The notes under the pieces: model-generated
What the model saw: the letters and a program-made list of their open reading frames with translations, nothing else
Told to the model about the DNA's origin: nothing
Databases searched by the model: none
Source: Acinetobacter bohemicus ANC 3994
Lineage (GTDB): Bacteria; Pseudomonadota; Gammaproteobacteria; Pseudomonadales; Moraxellaceae
Assembly (NCBI RefSeq): GCF_000367925.1
Contig: NZ_KB849168.1
Location: 114,850-178,849 of the forward strand
Direction: 5' to 3'
DNA length: 64,000 nucleotides
Shown: positions 18,391-26,963 of the stretch, in pieces
Position numbering within the stretch: position 1 is the first letter of the stretch
Layout of the letters: each line of letters starts with the position of its first letter
Translations under genes and position numbers: made by a program

Positions 18391-18445
18391 ATCCCCCTAA
18401 ATCCCCCTTTAAAAAAGGGGGACTTGGATAAAACAAATGGGGGAT
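18391..18445. repeat. C-rich hairpin dispersed element
   Basis: Inner hairpin tcccccttt (18402-18410) with aaaggggga (18414-18422), framed by atccccct (18391-18398) and tgggggat (18438-18445). It resembles the element at 8866-8936 and lies between thyA and folA, where it could modulate read-through. Confidence 0.6.
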
Positions 18446-18467
18446 ACAGTCAAATAAGGCGAGCTTT

Positions 18468-18980
18468 ATGACATTCCAAAATTTAGAAGTTGTTCACGTT
18501 GTAGCCATGGATCAACAACGCTGCATTGGTAAAGCAAATGATTTACCTTGGCATATTTCTGCTGATCTCAAACACTTTAAAGCCATCACCCAAGGTGGTG
18601 TCGTGGTCATGGGACGTAAAACGCTAGAGTCTATGGGACGCACCCTGCCAAACCGAGTCAACTGGGTCATTACCCGTGACCACAACTGGTCATTTGAAGG
18701 CACTAAAGTCGCGTATTCAATTGAAGACGCTTTAACTCAAGCTGTTGCTGATGTGCAAGCTTCTGAAAAACCGACCAGCATTTTTATTATTGGCGGTGGT
18801 GAAATTTTCAAACAAACCATGCATATTACGGACCGACTAGAATTAACCCATGTCGAACTTGATGTTCAAGGCGATGCCTATTATCCAGAAATTCCCGCTG
18901 AATTTAAAAAGGCCTCAGCGGAACAACATATTGACGACAAAACAGGGATTGCTTTCGAGTTCGCAACGTATCGAAAATAA
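18468..18980 (+). CDS. folA: Dihydrofolate reductase
   Basis: NADPH-dependent reduction of dihydrofolate to tetrahydrofolate; the trimethoprim target. The 170 residues are a usual length. Family motifs are VVAMDQQRCIGKANDLPWH (about 10-28), VVMGRKTLESMGR (about 45-57) and the IIGGGEIF nucleotide loop (about 107-114). The active-site acidic residue is the Asp of DLPW or the Asp in ISADLKHF. It is 109 bases after thyA, with the hairpin element between. Confidence 0.97.
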   Translation: MTFQNLEVVHVVAMDQQRCIGKANDLPWHISADLKHFKAITQGGVVVMGRKTLESMGRTLPNRVNWVITRDHNWSFEGTKVAYSIEDALTQAVADVQASEKPTSIFIIGGGEIFKQTMHITDRLELTHVELDVQGDAYYPEIPAEFKKASAEQHIDDKTGIAFEFATYRK

Positions 18981-19008
18981 AGCAAAGCATTATTTATCAC
19001 AGTCAAAT

Positions 19009-20070
19009 ATGCATAATATTGGAAAAACAGAATTTTTTGCTGCTTTGGGCATGGCACTACTACATTCCATTTTCAGTCTGTTTGTTATTTTGTCCTCTAT
19101 TTGGCTGTGTCTTGCTTTATGGTTTCAAGAACCTTTGGGTGGGTTGATGACCCGTATACTGATTGGCATCTGGATTGCTTTTGCACTCAGTATTGTTGGA
19201 GTTTATGCCACCCAAGCTTTCTTTAGCCGCCACACCGATATCTTGCTATATATGCTTGGCTTGCTCTGCGGTTTATACTGGTATTTCGGCTTAGAAGCCA
19301 AACCAGATCGTGACTGGAATCCCGAAGTTGCGCAAGTGCTTTCCTATGAACAACAAGGCGACCTCGTCACCTTACACAATGTGCGTAATTTTAATTGGCA
19401 TGCAGACGGCAGTTATGATGAGCACTGGGAATCTCGCCAGTTTGATTTAAAACAAATCACAGGAGTCAATATCATTACCTCCTACTGGATGGGACCACGC
19501 ATTGCCCATACCTTGGTGAGTTTTGATTTTGCCAATACGCCACCACTGACCTTCTCGATAGAAATTCGCAAAGAAAAAAATGAAGAATTTTCGACCCTTG
19601 GTGGTTTTTTTAGAAAATATGAACTCAGTCTTGTGGCTGCGGATGAAAAAGATTTAATTTATACGCGTAGTAATAGCCGTGGTGAACAGGTCTATTTCTT
19701 TCCCATCAACATGTCGAAAGCGGAAAGTCGCGCTTTATTTGAACAATACCTGCACAAAGCCAATGACTTAAAACAACAACCCAAATGGTATAACACCCTC
19801 ACCAGTAACTGCACCACGCTGGTCTTTGATATGGTGCAAGCGATATCTAAACAGCATTTACCGACCGATTATCGTCTACTGGCTTCAGGTTATTTACCCA
19901 ATTATCTTTATGACTTAAACGCGATTTCACATGACCTTAGCATGAAACAGTGGTATGAAAAAGCACATATCAACCCACGGGTCAGCGAATTAAATCATCT
20001 TTCTAGCACACAATATTCAGCGCTTATTCGACAAAATTTACCACAAAGAAAAATCGAGAATCCGCAGTAA
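19009..20070 (+). CDS. DUF4105-domain membrane protein
   Basis: The start is set at the ATG of MHNIGKTEFF, 28 bases after folA; a longer frame would overlap folA by about 130 bases and has no support. The 353 residues begin with three or four hydrophobic helices (about 10-110). A soluble domain with LTSNCTTLVFDMVQAI (about residues 264-279) follows, the Asn-Cys-Thr signature of DUF4105/Lnb N-terminal-like proteins, which resemble cysteine-peptidase folds. Likely an inner membrane protein with an outward domain; function unknown. Probably cotranscribed with folA. Confidence 0.8.
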   Translation: MHNIGKTEFFAALGMALLHSIFSLFVILSSIWLCLALWFQEPLGGLMTRILIGIWIAFALSIVGVYATQAFFSRHTDILLYMLGLLCGLYWYFGLEAKPDRDWNPEVAQVLSYEQQGDLVTLHNVRNFNWHADGSYDEHWESRQFDLKQITGVNIITSYWMGPRIAHTLVSFDFANTPPLTFSIEIRKEKNEEFSTLGGFFRKYELSLVAADEKDLIYTRSNSRGEQVYFFPINMSKAESRALFEQYLHKANDLKQQPKWYNTLTSNCTTLVFDMVQAISKQHLPTDYRLLASGYLPNYLYDLNAISHDLSMKQWYEKAHINPRVSELNHLSSTQYSALIRQNLPQRKIENPQ

Positions 20071-20165
20071 AATTGCAACTTCAAAATAAAAAACATACAT
20101 TTAAAGCTAGTTAAATCCATCTTTTTTTGCTTATATAGCCTAGAAGTTAAATTAAAAAATGAGAC

Positions 20166-20633
20166 ATGAAAATGTTAAAAAAATTATTAGCGATCAGCAT
20201 CATTGCTGCAACTCTGGCTGTTACAGGTTGTGAAACGGTGCCCAATGCCTCTGCGACCATTGAAACTGCAAACTTAATTCAATTGCAAAACAAAACTTGG
20301 ATTGCAACACATCTTGGCAATACCGAAATTAAAACCACACCGACCGCACACAACATTCCAAGCTTACAATTTGATGCAGCAACAAAGCGCGTAACTGGCG
20401 CAGATGGCTGTAATCGTATTATGGGCAGCTATGAAGCTGGACGAGATACCTTGGTCTTGAGTCAAATGGCCGGAACAAAAATGGCATGTTTAGACAACAA
20501 CAATGTCTCGCAAAAATTTAACCAAGCATTAGATCAAGTGGCGAACTATCAAGTATTTGGTAAAACACTCAAACTGCTTGATCGTCATGGCAATGTCCTG
20601 ATTCAGTTTAAAAGTTCAGTTCAACCGCGCTAA
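20166..20633 (+). CDS. META-domain lipoprotein (HslJ-like)
   Basis: A 155-residue protein with a lipoprotein signal (lipobox VTGC, Cys about residue 21). A META domain follows: LQNKTWIATHLG, then FDAATKRVTGADGCNRIMGSY and MAGTKMACL. E. coli HslJ, linked to novobiocin resistance and heat shock, carries this domain, but the biochemical role is unclear. The C-terminal strand region ends in VLIQF. Envelope location is likely. Confidence 0.83.
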   Translation: MKMLKKLLAISIIAATLAVTGCETVPNASATIETANLIQLQNKTWIATHLGNTEIKTTPTAHNIPSLQFDAATKRVTGADGCNRIMGSYEAGRDTLVLSQMAGTKMACLDNNNVSQKFNQALDQVANYQVFGKTLKLLDRHGNVLIQFKSSVQPR

Positions 20634-20752
20634 ATCGCGGCGATAAAGAGTCTGTTCAGTCAGGCTTTTTACTTTTAATCATCAATAAAGACATTGTAGC
20701 TTCATAAAAAGTCCCTATATTAAAAAACAATAAACAAATACAGGATAAAACC

Positions 20753-21277
20753 ATGCAACAAGCGTTATTTGGTGGTGGATGTTTTTGGTGTGTCGAAGCC
20801 ATATTTTTACAGCTTAAAGGTGTGCAAAAAGTCGTCAGTGGTTATGCAGGTGGTCATACCGACCATCCCAATTATGACGATATTTGTCGCGGCGACACCA
20901 ACCATGCAGAAGTCATTTTGATTGATTATGATGAAACACAAATTAGCTTTGAACAACTTTTAGATGTGTTCTTTACCACTCATGATCCAACCACGTTAAA
21001 TCGTCAGGGCAATGACATCGGTACACAATATCGTTCTGTGATTTATTACCTCAATGATGAACAGCAACAGCAAGCACAACAAAGCATTGATCGACTCAAA
21101 GCGGAGGGTTTAAATATAGTGACTGAACTAAGCCCTGCACCAAAATTTTACCCTGCTGAAGAATATCACCAAAACTTTTTTGCCCGCAATCCAGCACAAG
21201 GCTACTGTAACTTTGCGATTCCACCAAAATTAATGAAATTACGCAGTAAGTTTCAAAACCTACTGAAGTCTGAATAA
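20753..21277 (+). CDS. msrA: Peptide methionine sulfoxide reductase MsrA
   Basis: Repairs S-methionine sulfoxide in proteins. The 174 residues carry GGGCFWCVEAIF with the catalytic Cys10 and Cys13. GYAGGHTDHPNYDDICRGDTNHAE and QYRSVIYY follow, all diagnostic for MsrA. A C-terminal Cys in GYCNFAI may serve as a recycling residue. There is no signal peptide, so it is cytoplasmic. AGGAT lies about 10 bases before the start, and a strong terminator follows. Confidence 0.96.
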   Translation: MQQALFGGGCFWCVEAIFLQLKGVQKVVSGYAGGHTDHPNYDDICRGDTNHAEVILIDYDETQISFEQLLDVFFTTHDPTTLNRQGNDIGTQYRSVIYYLNDEQQQQAQQSIDRLKAEGLNIVTELSPAPKFYPAEEYHQNFFARNPAQGYCNFAIPPKLMKLRSKFQNLLKSE

Positions 21278-21326
21278 AGTCTATTTTGGGGCAAATTTGA
21301 GCGATAAAAAAAGCGACCTTGAGGTT

Positions 21327-21358
21327 AATGCCAGTCAATTAAGAAATTGACTGGCATT
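21327..21358 (+). terminator. msrA terminator
   Basis: Perfect 14-bp arms aatgccagtcaatt (21327-21340) and aattgactggcatt (21345-21358), loop aaga, followed by a T-rich run on the plus strand. Confidence 0.88.
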
Positions 21359-21589
21359 TTATTTTTTAAATTCATGATGTTATTCGATACGTGGAAACGT
21401 CATCCGCAACTGTTCGAGGCAAGACTACATTTGGGAAAATACAGTTTCTGCGATTTATTAATCAATAAAAGGGATTTGACGAGTTTTGCGGATGACAATG
21501 CCTTTGATTACTTTGGGCTTATCCAAAGTAATAGATGAGCTCCAAGTATTTGATTTAAAAATATAAGACTCCGTTGTGAAGAACTAAAA

Positions 21590-21621
21590 AGCTAAGGAGG
21601 TGATGACGAAACTCCTTAGCT
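21590..21621 (-). terminator. exbD terminator
   Basis: Arms agctaaggag (21590-21599) and ctccttagct (21612-21621) with a 12-base loop. Read on the minus strand a U-run follows the stem. It lies about 40 bases past the exbD stop. Confidence 0.8.
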
Positions 21622-21662
21622 GACTGACATTAGGCTTTGAGGTCACTTTTTAAATAATCAGA

Positions 21663-22067
21663 TTAGTTATCACTGAGGAAAGCAATATCACTGAGCCCGG
21701 CTTCGCTCGCACGTGACATGACTTGTGCAACAGTATCATAACGTGCTTCTTTATCTGCACGTAATTGAACCGTTGGCTTCTGTTCAGCTTGACCCGCTTC
21801 ATTCAAACGCGTTTGTAACTCATCTAAACTAATTACTTCGGCATTCCAAGCCACTTCACCGTTGGCATTAATACTCACGGTGATTGCTTTAGGCGGCGGC
21901 TGAGTAATTTCCGCTGTGGTTTTTGGTAAGGTTAATGGAATTGATGGGTTAGCAACGGTTGCTGTCACCAAGAAGATGATCATCAATACCAACATAATAT
22001 CGATGAGTGGAATGAGATTCATCTCATTCATGCCTGCATCGTTGTCTTCACCCAATTGAAAGCCCAT
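21663..22067 (-). CDS. exbD: Biopolymer transport protein ExbD
   Basis: Proton-channel partner of ExbB that energises TonB. The 134 residues contain one N-terminal membrane helix (about 18-38, PLIDIMLVLMIIFLVTAT) with the functionally essential Asp in the LIDIML motif, then a periplasmic domain. The start overlaps the exbB stop by one base (TAATG). Last gene of tonB-exbB-exbD. Confidence 0.95.
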   Translation of the reverse strand: MGFQLGEDNDAGMNEMNLIPLIDIMLVLMIIFLVTATVANPSIPLTLPKTTAEITQPPPKAITVSINANGEVAWNAEVISLDELQTRLNEAGQAEQKPTVQLRADKEARYDTVAQVMSRASEAGLSDIAFLSDN

Positions 22068-22690
22068 TAAGCTTGACCTCCAACTAAACCTTGTTGTGTT
22101 GCTTTCGCTTCTACTTTTTGTGCAGCAGAATCTTGTTGCAACATAGTGTCAATTAATAAACCGTGTGCTTGGTCTTGTAACTCATGTGCAAAGCTACGGT
22201 TCGCACGTGCACAAATGTTATAAGCCAGTACCGCAGGAATAGCGACTGCTAGACCTAAACCGGTCATAATCAACGCTTCACCGACAGGTGTTGCAACTTG
22301 TGCTAAACCGGCTTGACCACTTTTACCTACCGCAACCAAGGCATGGAAAATACCCCAGACAGTACCAAATAAGCCGACAAAAGGTGCCAATGAAGCAATC
22401 GTACCTAGAACGGCAACGCCTTTTTCAGCCTGTGCTTTTTCAGCAGAAATTTGACGCAATAAAGCTTGTTCTGCAACAGCTTTACGTTGCTCAAAATTAA
22501 GAGGAGCAAATTTTGCTTTTAACTTGCTTAACGCTTGAGAAAGTTGAGCATAAGCTTGTTGCTTCAGTTGGCGAGTCCCCATCAAACGTAAAACGAAGAT
22601 CGTCCATGTCGTAATCGACATTGCCAATAACACGAAATACAGGGTTTTACTCACTGCATCGGCATGTTGCCAATAAACTGAAAAATTCAT
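22067..22690 (-). CDS. exbB: Biopolymer transport protein ExbB
   Basis: MotA/TolQ/ExbB-family inner membrane proton channel forming the TonB motor with ExbD. The 207 residues have three membrane helices: about 15-37, the APFVGLFGTVWGIFHAL segment, and the GEALIMTGLGLAVAIPAVLAYN segment. Both of the latter are hallmark sequences. AGGAG precedes the start. It lies 20 bases after tonB and one base into exbD, so the three genes should be cotranscribed. Confidence 0.95.
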   Translation of the reverse strand: MNFSVYWQHADAVSKTLYFVLLAMSITTWTIFVLRLMGTRQLKQQAYAQLSQALSKLKAKFAPLNFEQRKAVAEQALLRQISAEKAQAEKGVAVLGTIASLAPFVGLFGTVWGIFHALVAVGKSGQAGLAQVATPVGEALIMTGLGLAVAIPAVLAYNICARANRSFAHELQDQAHGLLIDTMLQQDSAAQKVEAKATQQGLVGGQA

Positions 22691-22710
22691 ACTCGAACTC
22701 CTAATAAATG

Positions 22711-23487
22711 TTAGCCGCGTGGATTGAATGCCAATTCAAATGGTAGGTTAGTCTTAATTGGAGAAGCCACGCCATTTTCTTTGTACGGTTTGAATTTGGA
22801 ACTACGCACTGCGCGTAAAATCTTTTCATCTAAAGCTGGAAGACCCGTTGAGCGTACGATACGTACCAAAGTAATCGCTCCTTTTTCATTCGCTTCTAGA
22901 TACACCATGGCTGTACGCGTTTGACCGTCTAAGTCTTTATCGAAATATAACGGTTTAGGCGTACGACTCCACTGTGCACCAGAGTCACCAATCGATACAC
23001 TTTTCGGGGAAGGCGGTGTTGATGGCGCTGGGGGTGCAACAGGTGCAGGCGCTGGTGCAGATTTAATCACTTTTGTTTCAGAAACAGTGGTCGTTACAAC
23101 TGGAGATGGGGTTGGTTTCGCCTCAACGGGTTTCACAACTGGTTTTGCTGTTTCTGCTTTTTTAACTTGTTGAACTTTCTCGACCTTTTTCGGCGGTGGA
23201 GGAAGTTGTTTTTCTACAATTTTAACTTGTTTTACTTCTTTAGGCTTCGGCTTCTCTTTTTTCGGTTCAGCTTTAGGCTTTGGAGGTAATTCTTTTGGTG
23301 GCTCTTGAATTTTAACAAAACGAACTTTTAAGGGTTCTTTCTCAATCGATTTGAGTTCCGGGGTCTTCATTTGCCCCACCGCCCATAAAACGCCCATATG
23401 ACCGACCACCACAGCAATAAGTGCGGTGATAATTTTCTTTTTAATCGGATTGGGAGTTTGCATATGTAGAGCAGAAGATTGACTCAT
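22711..23487 (-). CDS. tonB: Energy transducer TonB
   Basis: Couples the ExbBD proton motor to TonB-dependent outer membrane receptors for siderophores, haem and vitamin B12. The 258 residues have a membrane anchor (about 17-37, with His in VVGHMGVLWAVG), a long Pro/Lys-rich spacer (about 58-160) and the C-terminal TonB domain (about 175-255). The domain contains TAMVYLEANEKGAITLVRIVRSTGLPALDEKIL-type sequence. First gene of the operon, with a Fur-box-like promoter upstream. Confidence 0.94.
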   Translation of the reverse strand: MSQSSALHMQTPNPIKKKIITALIAVVVGHMGVLWAVGQMKTPELKSIEKEPLKVRFVKIQEPPKELPPKPKAEPKKEKPKPKEVKQVKIVEKQLPPPPKKVEKVQQVKKAETAKPVVKPVEAKPTPSPVVTTTVSETKVIKSAPAPAPVAPPAPSTPPSPKSVSIGDSGAQWSRTPKPLYFDKDLDGQTRTAMVYLEANEKGAITLVRIVRSTGLPALDEKILRAVRSSKFKPYKENGVASPIKTNLPFELAFNPRG

Positions 23488-23574
23488 TAAAATCAGTTAC
23501 CTAATTCAAGCGATTGTCGATCAATAAAGACTTAAACAATCAAACTCATCGGTTAGTACAATTAAAGTAGCCCA

Positions 23575-23604
23575 ATAATAAATGAGAAGTGTTTTCATTT
23601 GCAA
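23575..23604 (-). promoter_or_regulatory. Candidate tonB promoter with Fur box in the spacer
   Basis: On the minus strand, TTGCAA (23599-23604) and TATTAT (23575-23580) are 18 bases apart. The near-palindrome AATGAAAACACTTCTCATT (23581-23599) fills the spacer. Its arms match with one mismatch and resemble known Fur sites ending in TTCTCATT. Binding would block RNA polymerase, fitting iron-repressed tonB expression. This is inference from sequence pattern only. Confidence 0.55.
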
Positions 23605-23650
23605 CTATTAATTGGAAAGTTTTAATGAGTTTTTTGAATCAAAAACAAAA

Positions 23651-23673
23651 AAGGCATGCCTAAAGCATACCTT
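23651..23673 (-). terminator. purU terminator
   Basis: Arms aaggcatgc (23651-23659) and gcatacctt (23665-23673) with one mismatch. Read on the minus strand a U-run follows. It is about 24 bases past the purU stop. Confidence 0.75.
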
Positions 23674-23696
23674 TTGAATTGATCATTTTAAAAAAA

Positions 23697-24563
23697 TTAT
23701 TGGAAAACAACCGTCTTATTACCATCCACAATAATACGATCTTCAAGATGCCATTTCACCGCACGCGCCAAAACATTGCGCTCGACATCCTGTCCAAGTT
23801 CACGTAATTGATCAACGGTAAAATCGTGATTGACCCGTTCTACATCTTGCTCAATGATTGGACCTTGATCCAGATCAGCCGTCACATAATGTGCTGTTGC
23901 CCCAATCAGTTTCACCCCTTTTTCATAGGCTTGCTTATACGGGTTGGCACCGACAAAGGCGGGTAAAAATGAATGATGGATATTAATAATCTTCATTTCC
24001 CATTTAGAAACAAAGCTTTCACTTAAGATTTGCATATAACGCGCAAGCACAAGTAAGTCGTTGCCCTGCATGATCTCATCAATTTTTGCGTAAGCTTCTT
24101 CTTTATTGTCCTTATTTACAGGGACAACGACAAAAGGAATACCAAAATTTTCAACTGATTCACGTAAATCTTCGTGATTTGAAACCACAGTGGTAATTTC
24201 ACACGGTAAACCGCCACGCGCATGACGCCACAACAGCTCAAGCAAAGCATGATCGACTTTAGAAACTAAAACGCCAACTTTTTTAACATCACTCACCAAC
24301 GCCAAACGCCAATGCATGTTATAACGCTCGGCAACATTGCTGGCAAAAGTGTGGGTTAAACTTTCTTTACGGCTTTGCAAGTTATCCAGTTCAAACTCAA
24401 CACGCATAAAATAACGCCCGCCCTGAGCTTCAGTCGCGTATTGATCAAGTGCGGTAATATTTGCGCCTTGATGATACAAAAAACTCGATACAGCTTGCAC
24501 GATCCCTGGTTTGTCCTCGCAAGTAATCAGTAAACGTGCTGTGTTAGCAGTGGTCATATTCAT
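23697..24563 (-). CDS. purU: Formyltetrahydrofolate deformylase
   Basis: Hydrolyses 10-formyl-tetrahydrofolate to formate and tetrahydrofolate, balancing one-carbon pools. The 288 residues have an N-terminal ACT domain (about 10-90, LLITCEDKPGIVQAVSSFLY). A formyltransferase-like domain with the IINIHHSFLPAFVGANPY catalytic segment and a downstream Asp in DLDQGPIIEQD follows. ATG at 24563 or two codons later are both possible; neither has a strong ribosome binding site. It is a single gene between tonB and a TetR regulator. Confidence 0.95.
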   Translation of the reverse strand: MNMTTANTARLLITCEDKPGIVQAVSSFLYHQGANITALDQYATEAQGGRYFMRVEFELDNLQSRKESLTHTFASNVAERYNMHWRLALVSDVKKVGVLVSKVDHALLELLWRHARGGLPCEITTVVSNHEDLRESVENFGIPFVVVPVNKDNKEEAYAKIDEIMQGNDLLVLARYMQILSESFVSKWEMKIINIHHSFLPAFVGANPYKQAYEKGVKLIGATAHYVTADLDQGPIIEQDVERVNHDFTVDQLRELGQDVERNVLARAVKWHLEDRIIVDGNKTVVFQ

Positions 24564-24641
24564 GTTGGTTTATATCACTAATCAGTTAAATTGAAAAACA
24601 AGCCGAGCATTCTAACGCTTTTTTAAGGCTTTCTAAATAGG

Positions 24642-25343
24642 CTATGGAGCATCGTGATTTTTGCTTGAGGATAAACTCTCAAAAAGTTCTGAAGGCCCTA
24701 GCGTTTCCAGCAAATGTTCATAAGTTTGACGACTTTCACCACGCAAATACGCCCCTTCTAGGAACACCATTTGACGTAAGGCCTGCCAAACCCACTTTTC
24801 TTCTAAAGTATTTGAATCGGTAATATGACCCGACATATATAAGAAGTTGGTCCAGTTGGTCAAAACAATCCACAAGTTAATAATGAGGGCCTCAATTTCC
24901 GAGTCCGTCATTTGCATTAATCCGGCATTGACAAAGGCTTTATAAATTTTCTGCCCCTGCTGCATCACCTGACCGGCAAACCGTGGATACATCTTGCGAA
25001 AATCTTCATTATTTTCAACCAAATGATAAACATCACGATGCAGAAAACGATAAGCCCAAAGCTGACTGCTCAGCACTTGAAAATAACGAATCTTATCATT
25101 GGCATCAAGCAAGCGATCATCTGGTAATGCAAGCATTTCCAAAGTTTCTTTTTGATACTGCTCCATCAACTCTTTGATAATTTCATTTTTATTACGAAAG
25201 TGGTAATACAAATTACCCGGACTCATATTCAGTTCAGCTGCAATATGATTTGTTGTCACAGAACGCTCACCGCGCTCATTAAATAACTGTAAGCTGAGCT
25301 GTAAAATACGTTCTTTGGTTTTCACCGTTTTGGAGTGAGACAT
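24642..25343 (-). CDS. TetR/AcrR-family transcriptional regulator
   Basis: A 233-residue regulator. The TetR helix-turn-helix is at the N-terminus: KERILQLSLQLFNERGERSVTTNHIAAELNMSPGNLYYHF-type sequence (about residues 9-48). The remainder is an all-helical ligand-binding domain ending in a Ser-rich tail. The start is set at MSHSKTVK; an ATG six codons upstream is possible and neither has a convincing ribosome binding site. It is divergent from an aldehyde dehydrogenase with a 14-bp palindrome between them, so it probably controls itself and that gene. The ligand is unknown; an aldehyde or fatty acid is only a guess. Confidence 0.88.
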   Translation of the reverse strand: MSHSKTVKTKERILQLSLQLFNERGERSVTTNHIAAELNMSPGNLYYHFRNKNEIIKELMEQYQKETLEMLALPDDRLLDANDKIRYFQVLSSQLWAYRFLHRDVYHLVENNEDFRKMYPRFAGQVMQQGQKIYKAFVNAGLMQMTDSEIEALIINLWIVLTNWTNFLYMSGHITDSNTLEEKWVWQALRQMVFLEGAYLRGESRQTYEHLLETLGPSELFESLSSSKNHDAP

Positions 25344-25368
25344 CCTAAAGTAACCATTCATTCAATAG

Positions 25369-25382
25369 GTTAGCTAGCTAAC
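25369..25382. promoter_or_regulatory. Perfect 14-bp palindrome, candidate TetR operator
   Basis: gttagctagctaac is a perfect inverted repeat, 26 bases upstream of the regulator start and 77 upstream of the dehydrogenase start. TetR-family dimers bind such sites. It is the only obvious dyad in this short divergent region. Confidence 0.6.
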
Positions 25383-25459
25383 ACATAAAGTAACTTGACT
25401 ATTTAGAGCTTTTACTCTAAAAAATAAATTAATCGCTTTTTATTTAATGGTAATCGGTC

Positions 25460-26908
25460 ATGAACAGTCAAACAAAAACAACTTCAATGACACCACATTC
25501 TTCTGATATTCAGCACTTACATGATGTGCTAGAACAACAAAAATATGCCTATCAACGCCATCCTTTAGCAACAGCAAAAGAACGCATTGATCGTTTAGCA
25601 CGTCTAAAGCGTATCTTAGTTAAGTATCAAGATCAATTTGCTGAAGCAATTAATCAAGACTATGGTAACCGTTCCATTGGTGAAACCAAAATCGGGGAAC
25701 TGCTCACCTGTCTTGAACATATTAAGTATTATAGCAAGCATTTGACCCATTGGATGAAACCTTCGAAACGCCATGTTGGAATTATTCATCAACCGGCAAA
25801 AGCTTGGGTGCAATATCAACCTTTAGGTGTTGTAGGCATTATTACCCCTTGGAACTATCCTTTATTGTTGTCTATTGGCCCGCTTATTTGTGCCATTGCG
25901 GCTGGTAACCATGCCATGATCAAAATCTCAAGTGCATCGAGCGAGTTTGGTCAGGTGCTTGAAAAAGCGCTCAATGAAGCATTTCCGATTGAATTGGTCG
26001 CAGTCATCAATGGTGGTGGGAAAATTTCCGATGCTTTTAGCCATTTAGCCTTCGATAAAATTATTTTCACTGGTTCCACCGAAATTGGCAAAACGGTCAT
26101 GGCCGCAGCAGCACAAAATCTAGTGCCTGTTATTTTAGAGCTTGGTGGAAAATCACCGGTATTGGTTCATCCCTCTATCGATTTACAAGATGTCGCACAA
26201 CGTCTGGCTGCGGGTAAATTATGGAATTCAGGGCAAACCTGTGTTGCACCCGACTATATGTTCCTCCCAAAAGGCAAAACGGCTGAATTTATTGAACACT
26301 ATAGTGCCTGTGTCGCAGAGATGTATCCCAATATTGAATATAATCAAGACTACACCTCTATTATCAATGACAAACAATACAATCGCCTACAAGGTTATTT
26401 AGAAGATGCCCGCAATCAGGGTGCTAAAATTATTGAAATTAATCCTGCACATGAAAACTTAAGCTTAGTTCGGAAAATTGCGCCAACGTTACTGACAGGC
26501 GTAACCACAGACATGCAGATTATGAAAGAAGAAATTTTTGGCCCGATTCTACCTATTCTAGAATATGATCAAATTGACGATGTTATTGAGTTTATTAATA
26601 GCCGTCCTCGTCCACTTGCATTATACTACTTCGACTTTGATCAAGCGCGTGCTGATTATGTCGCACAGCGTACCCATTCAGGGCATTTCGGACAAAACAC
26701 GGTTTTGACCCATGTTGCACAAGATGACTTACCTTTTGGTGGGGTCGGTGCTTCAGGTATGGGGAAATATCATGGTCCAGAAGGTTTCTTCAGTTTGTCA
26801 CATGAACGGTCAGTGATGTCTAATCCTAAGCTGTATAGCTTAAAATTTATTCTTCCACCGTTTAACAAGCCGATTCATCGACTAATTTCAAAGACCCTTC
26901 TTCGATAA
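25460..26908 (+). CDS. NAD(P)+ aldehyde dehydrogenase, coniferyl-type
   Basis: Oxidises aldehydes to acids. The 482-residue protein follows the coniferyl aldehyde dehydrogenase subgroup. Motifs are GIITPWNYPLLLSIGP (127-142), the cofactor loop FTGSTEIGK (203-211), catalytic Glu227 in LELGGKSP and nucleophile Cys261 in NSGQTCVAPDY. The C-terminus has a hydrophobic/basic tail (SLKFILPPFNKPIHRLISKTLL-type) that may contact membrane, as in fatty aldehyde dehydrogenases; that is inference. Natural substrates could be aromatic or long-chain aldehydes. Divergent from the TetR regulator. Confidence 0.9.
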   Translation: MNSQTKTTSMTPHSSDIQHLHDVLEQQKYAYQRHPLATAKERIDRLARLKRILVKYQDQFAEAINQDYGNRSIGETKIGELLTCLEHIKYYSKHLTHWMKPSKRHVGIIHQPAKAWVQYQPLGVVGIITPWNYPLLLSIGPLICAIAAGNHAMIKISSASSEFGQVLEKALNEAFPIELVAVINGGGKISDAFSHLAFDKIIFTGSTEIGKTVMAAAAQNLVPVILELGGKSPVLVHPSIDLQDVAQRLAAGKLWNSGQTCVAPDYMFLPKGKTAEFIEHYSACVAEMYPNIEYNQDYTSIINDKQYNRLQGYLEDARNQGAKIIEINPAHENLSLVRKIAPTLLTGVTTDMQIMKEEIFGPILPILEYDQIDDVIEFINSRPRPLALYYFDFDQARADYVAQRTHSGHFGQNTVLTHVAQDDLPFGGVGASGMGKYHGPEGFFSLSHERSVMSNPKLYSLKFILPPFNKPIHRLISKTLLR

Positions 26909-26963
26909 CTGATCAAGGCATGATCTATCACACATAATCATGCTGCGTTTTTATTAAATTCGC

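Larger units (their letters stand above)
21278..21662. other. Intergenic region with terminators and a possible gene relic
   Basis: Between the convergent msrA and exbD genes. It holds the two terminators listed separately and, on the minus strand at about 21458-21585, an open stretch with protein-like content (SITLDKPKVIKGIVIRKTR) without a start codon. A plus-strand frame at 21374-21538 overlaps it and lacks a ribosome binding site. Copies of gtcatccgcaa at 21399-21409 and its reverse complement at 21486-21496 form an 11-bp inverted pair. Confidence 0.4.

Noticed and set aside
18850..19008. Longer N-terminus for the DUF4105 protein overlapping folA
   Set aside because: It would overlap folA by about 130 bases and has no motif; the ATG at 19009 suits the gap.
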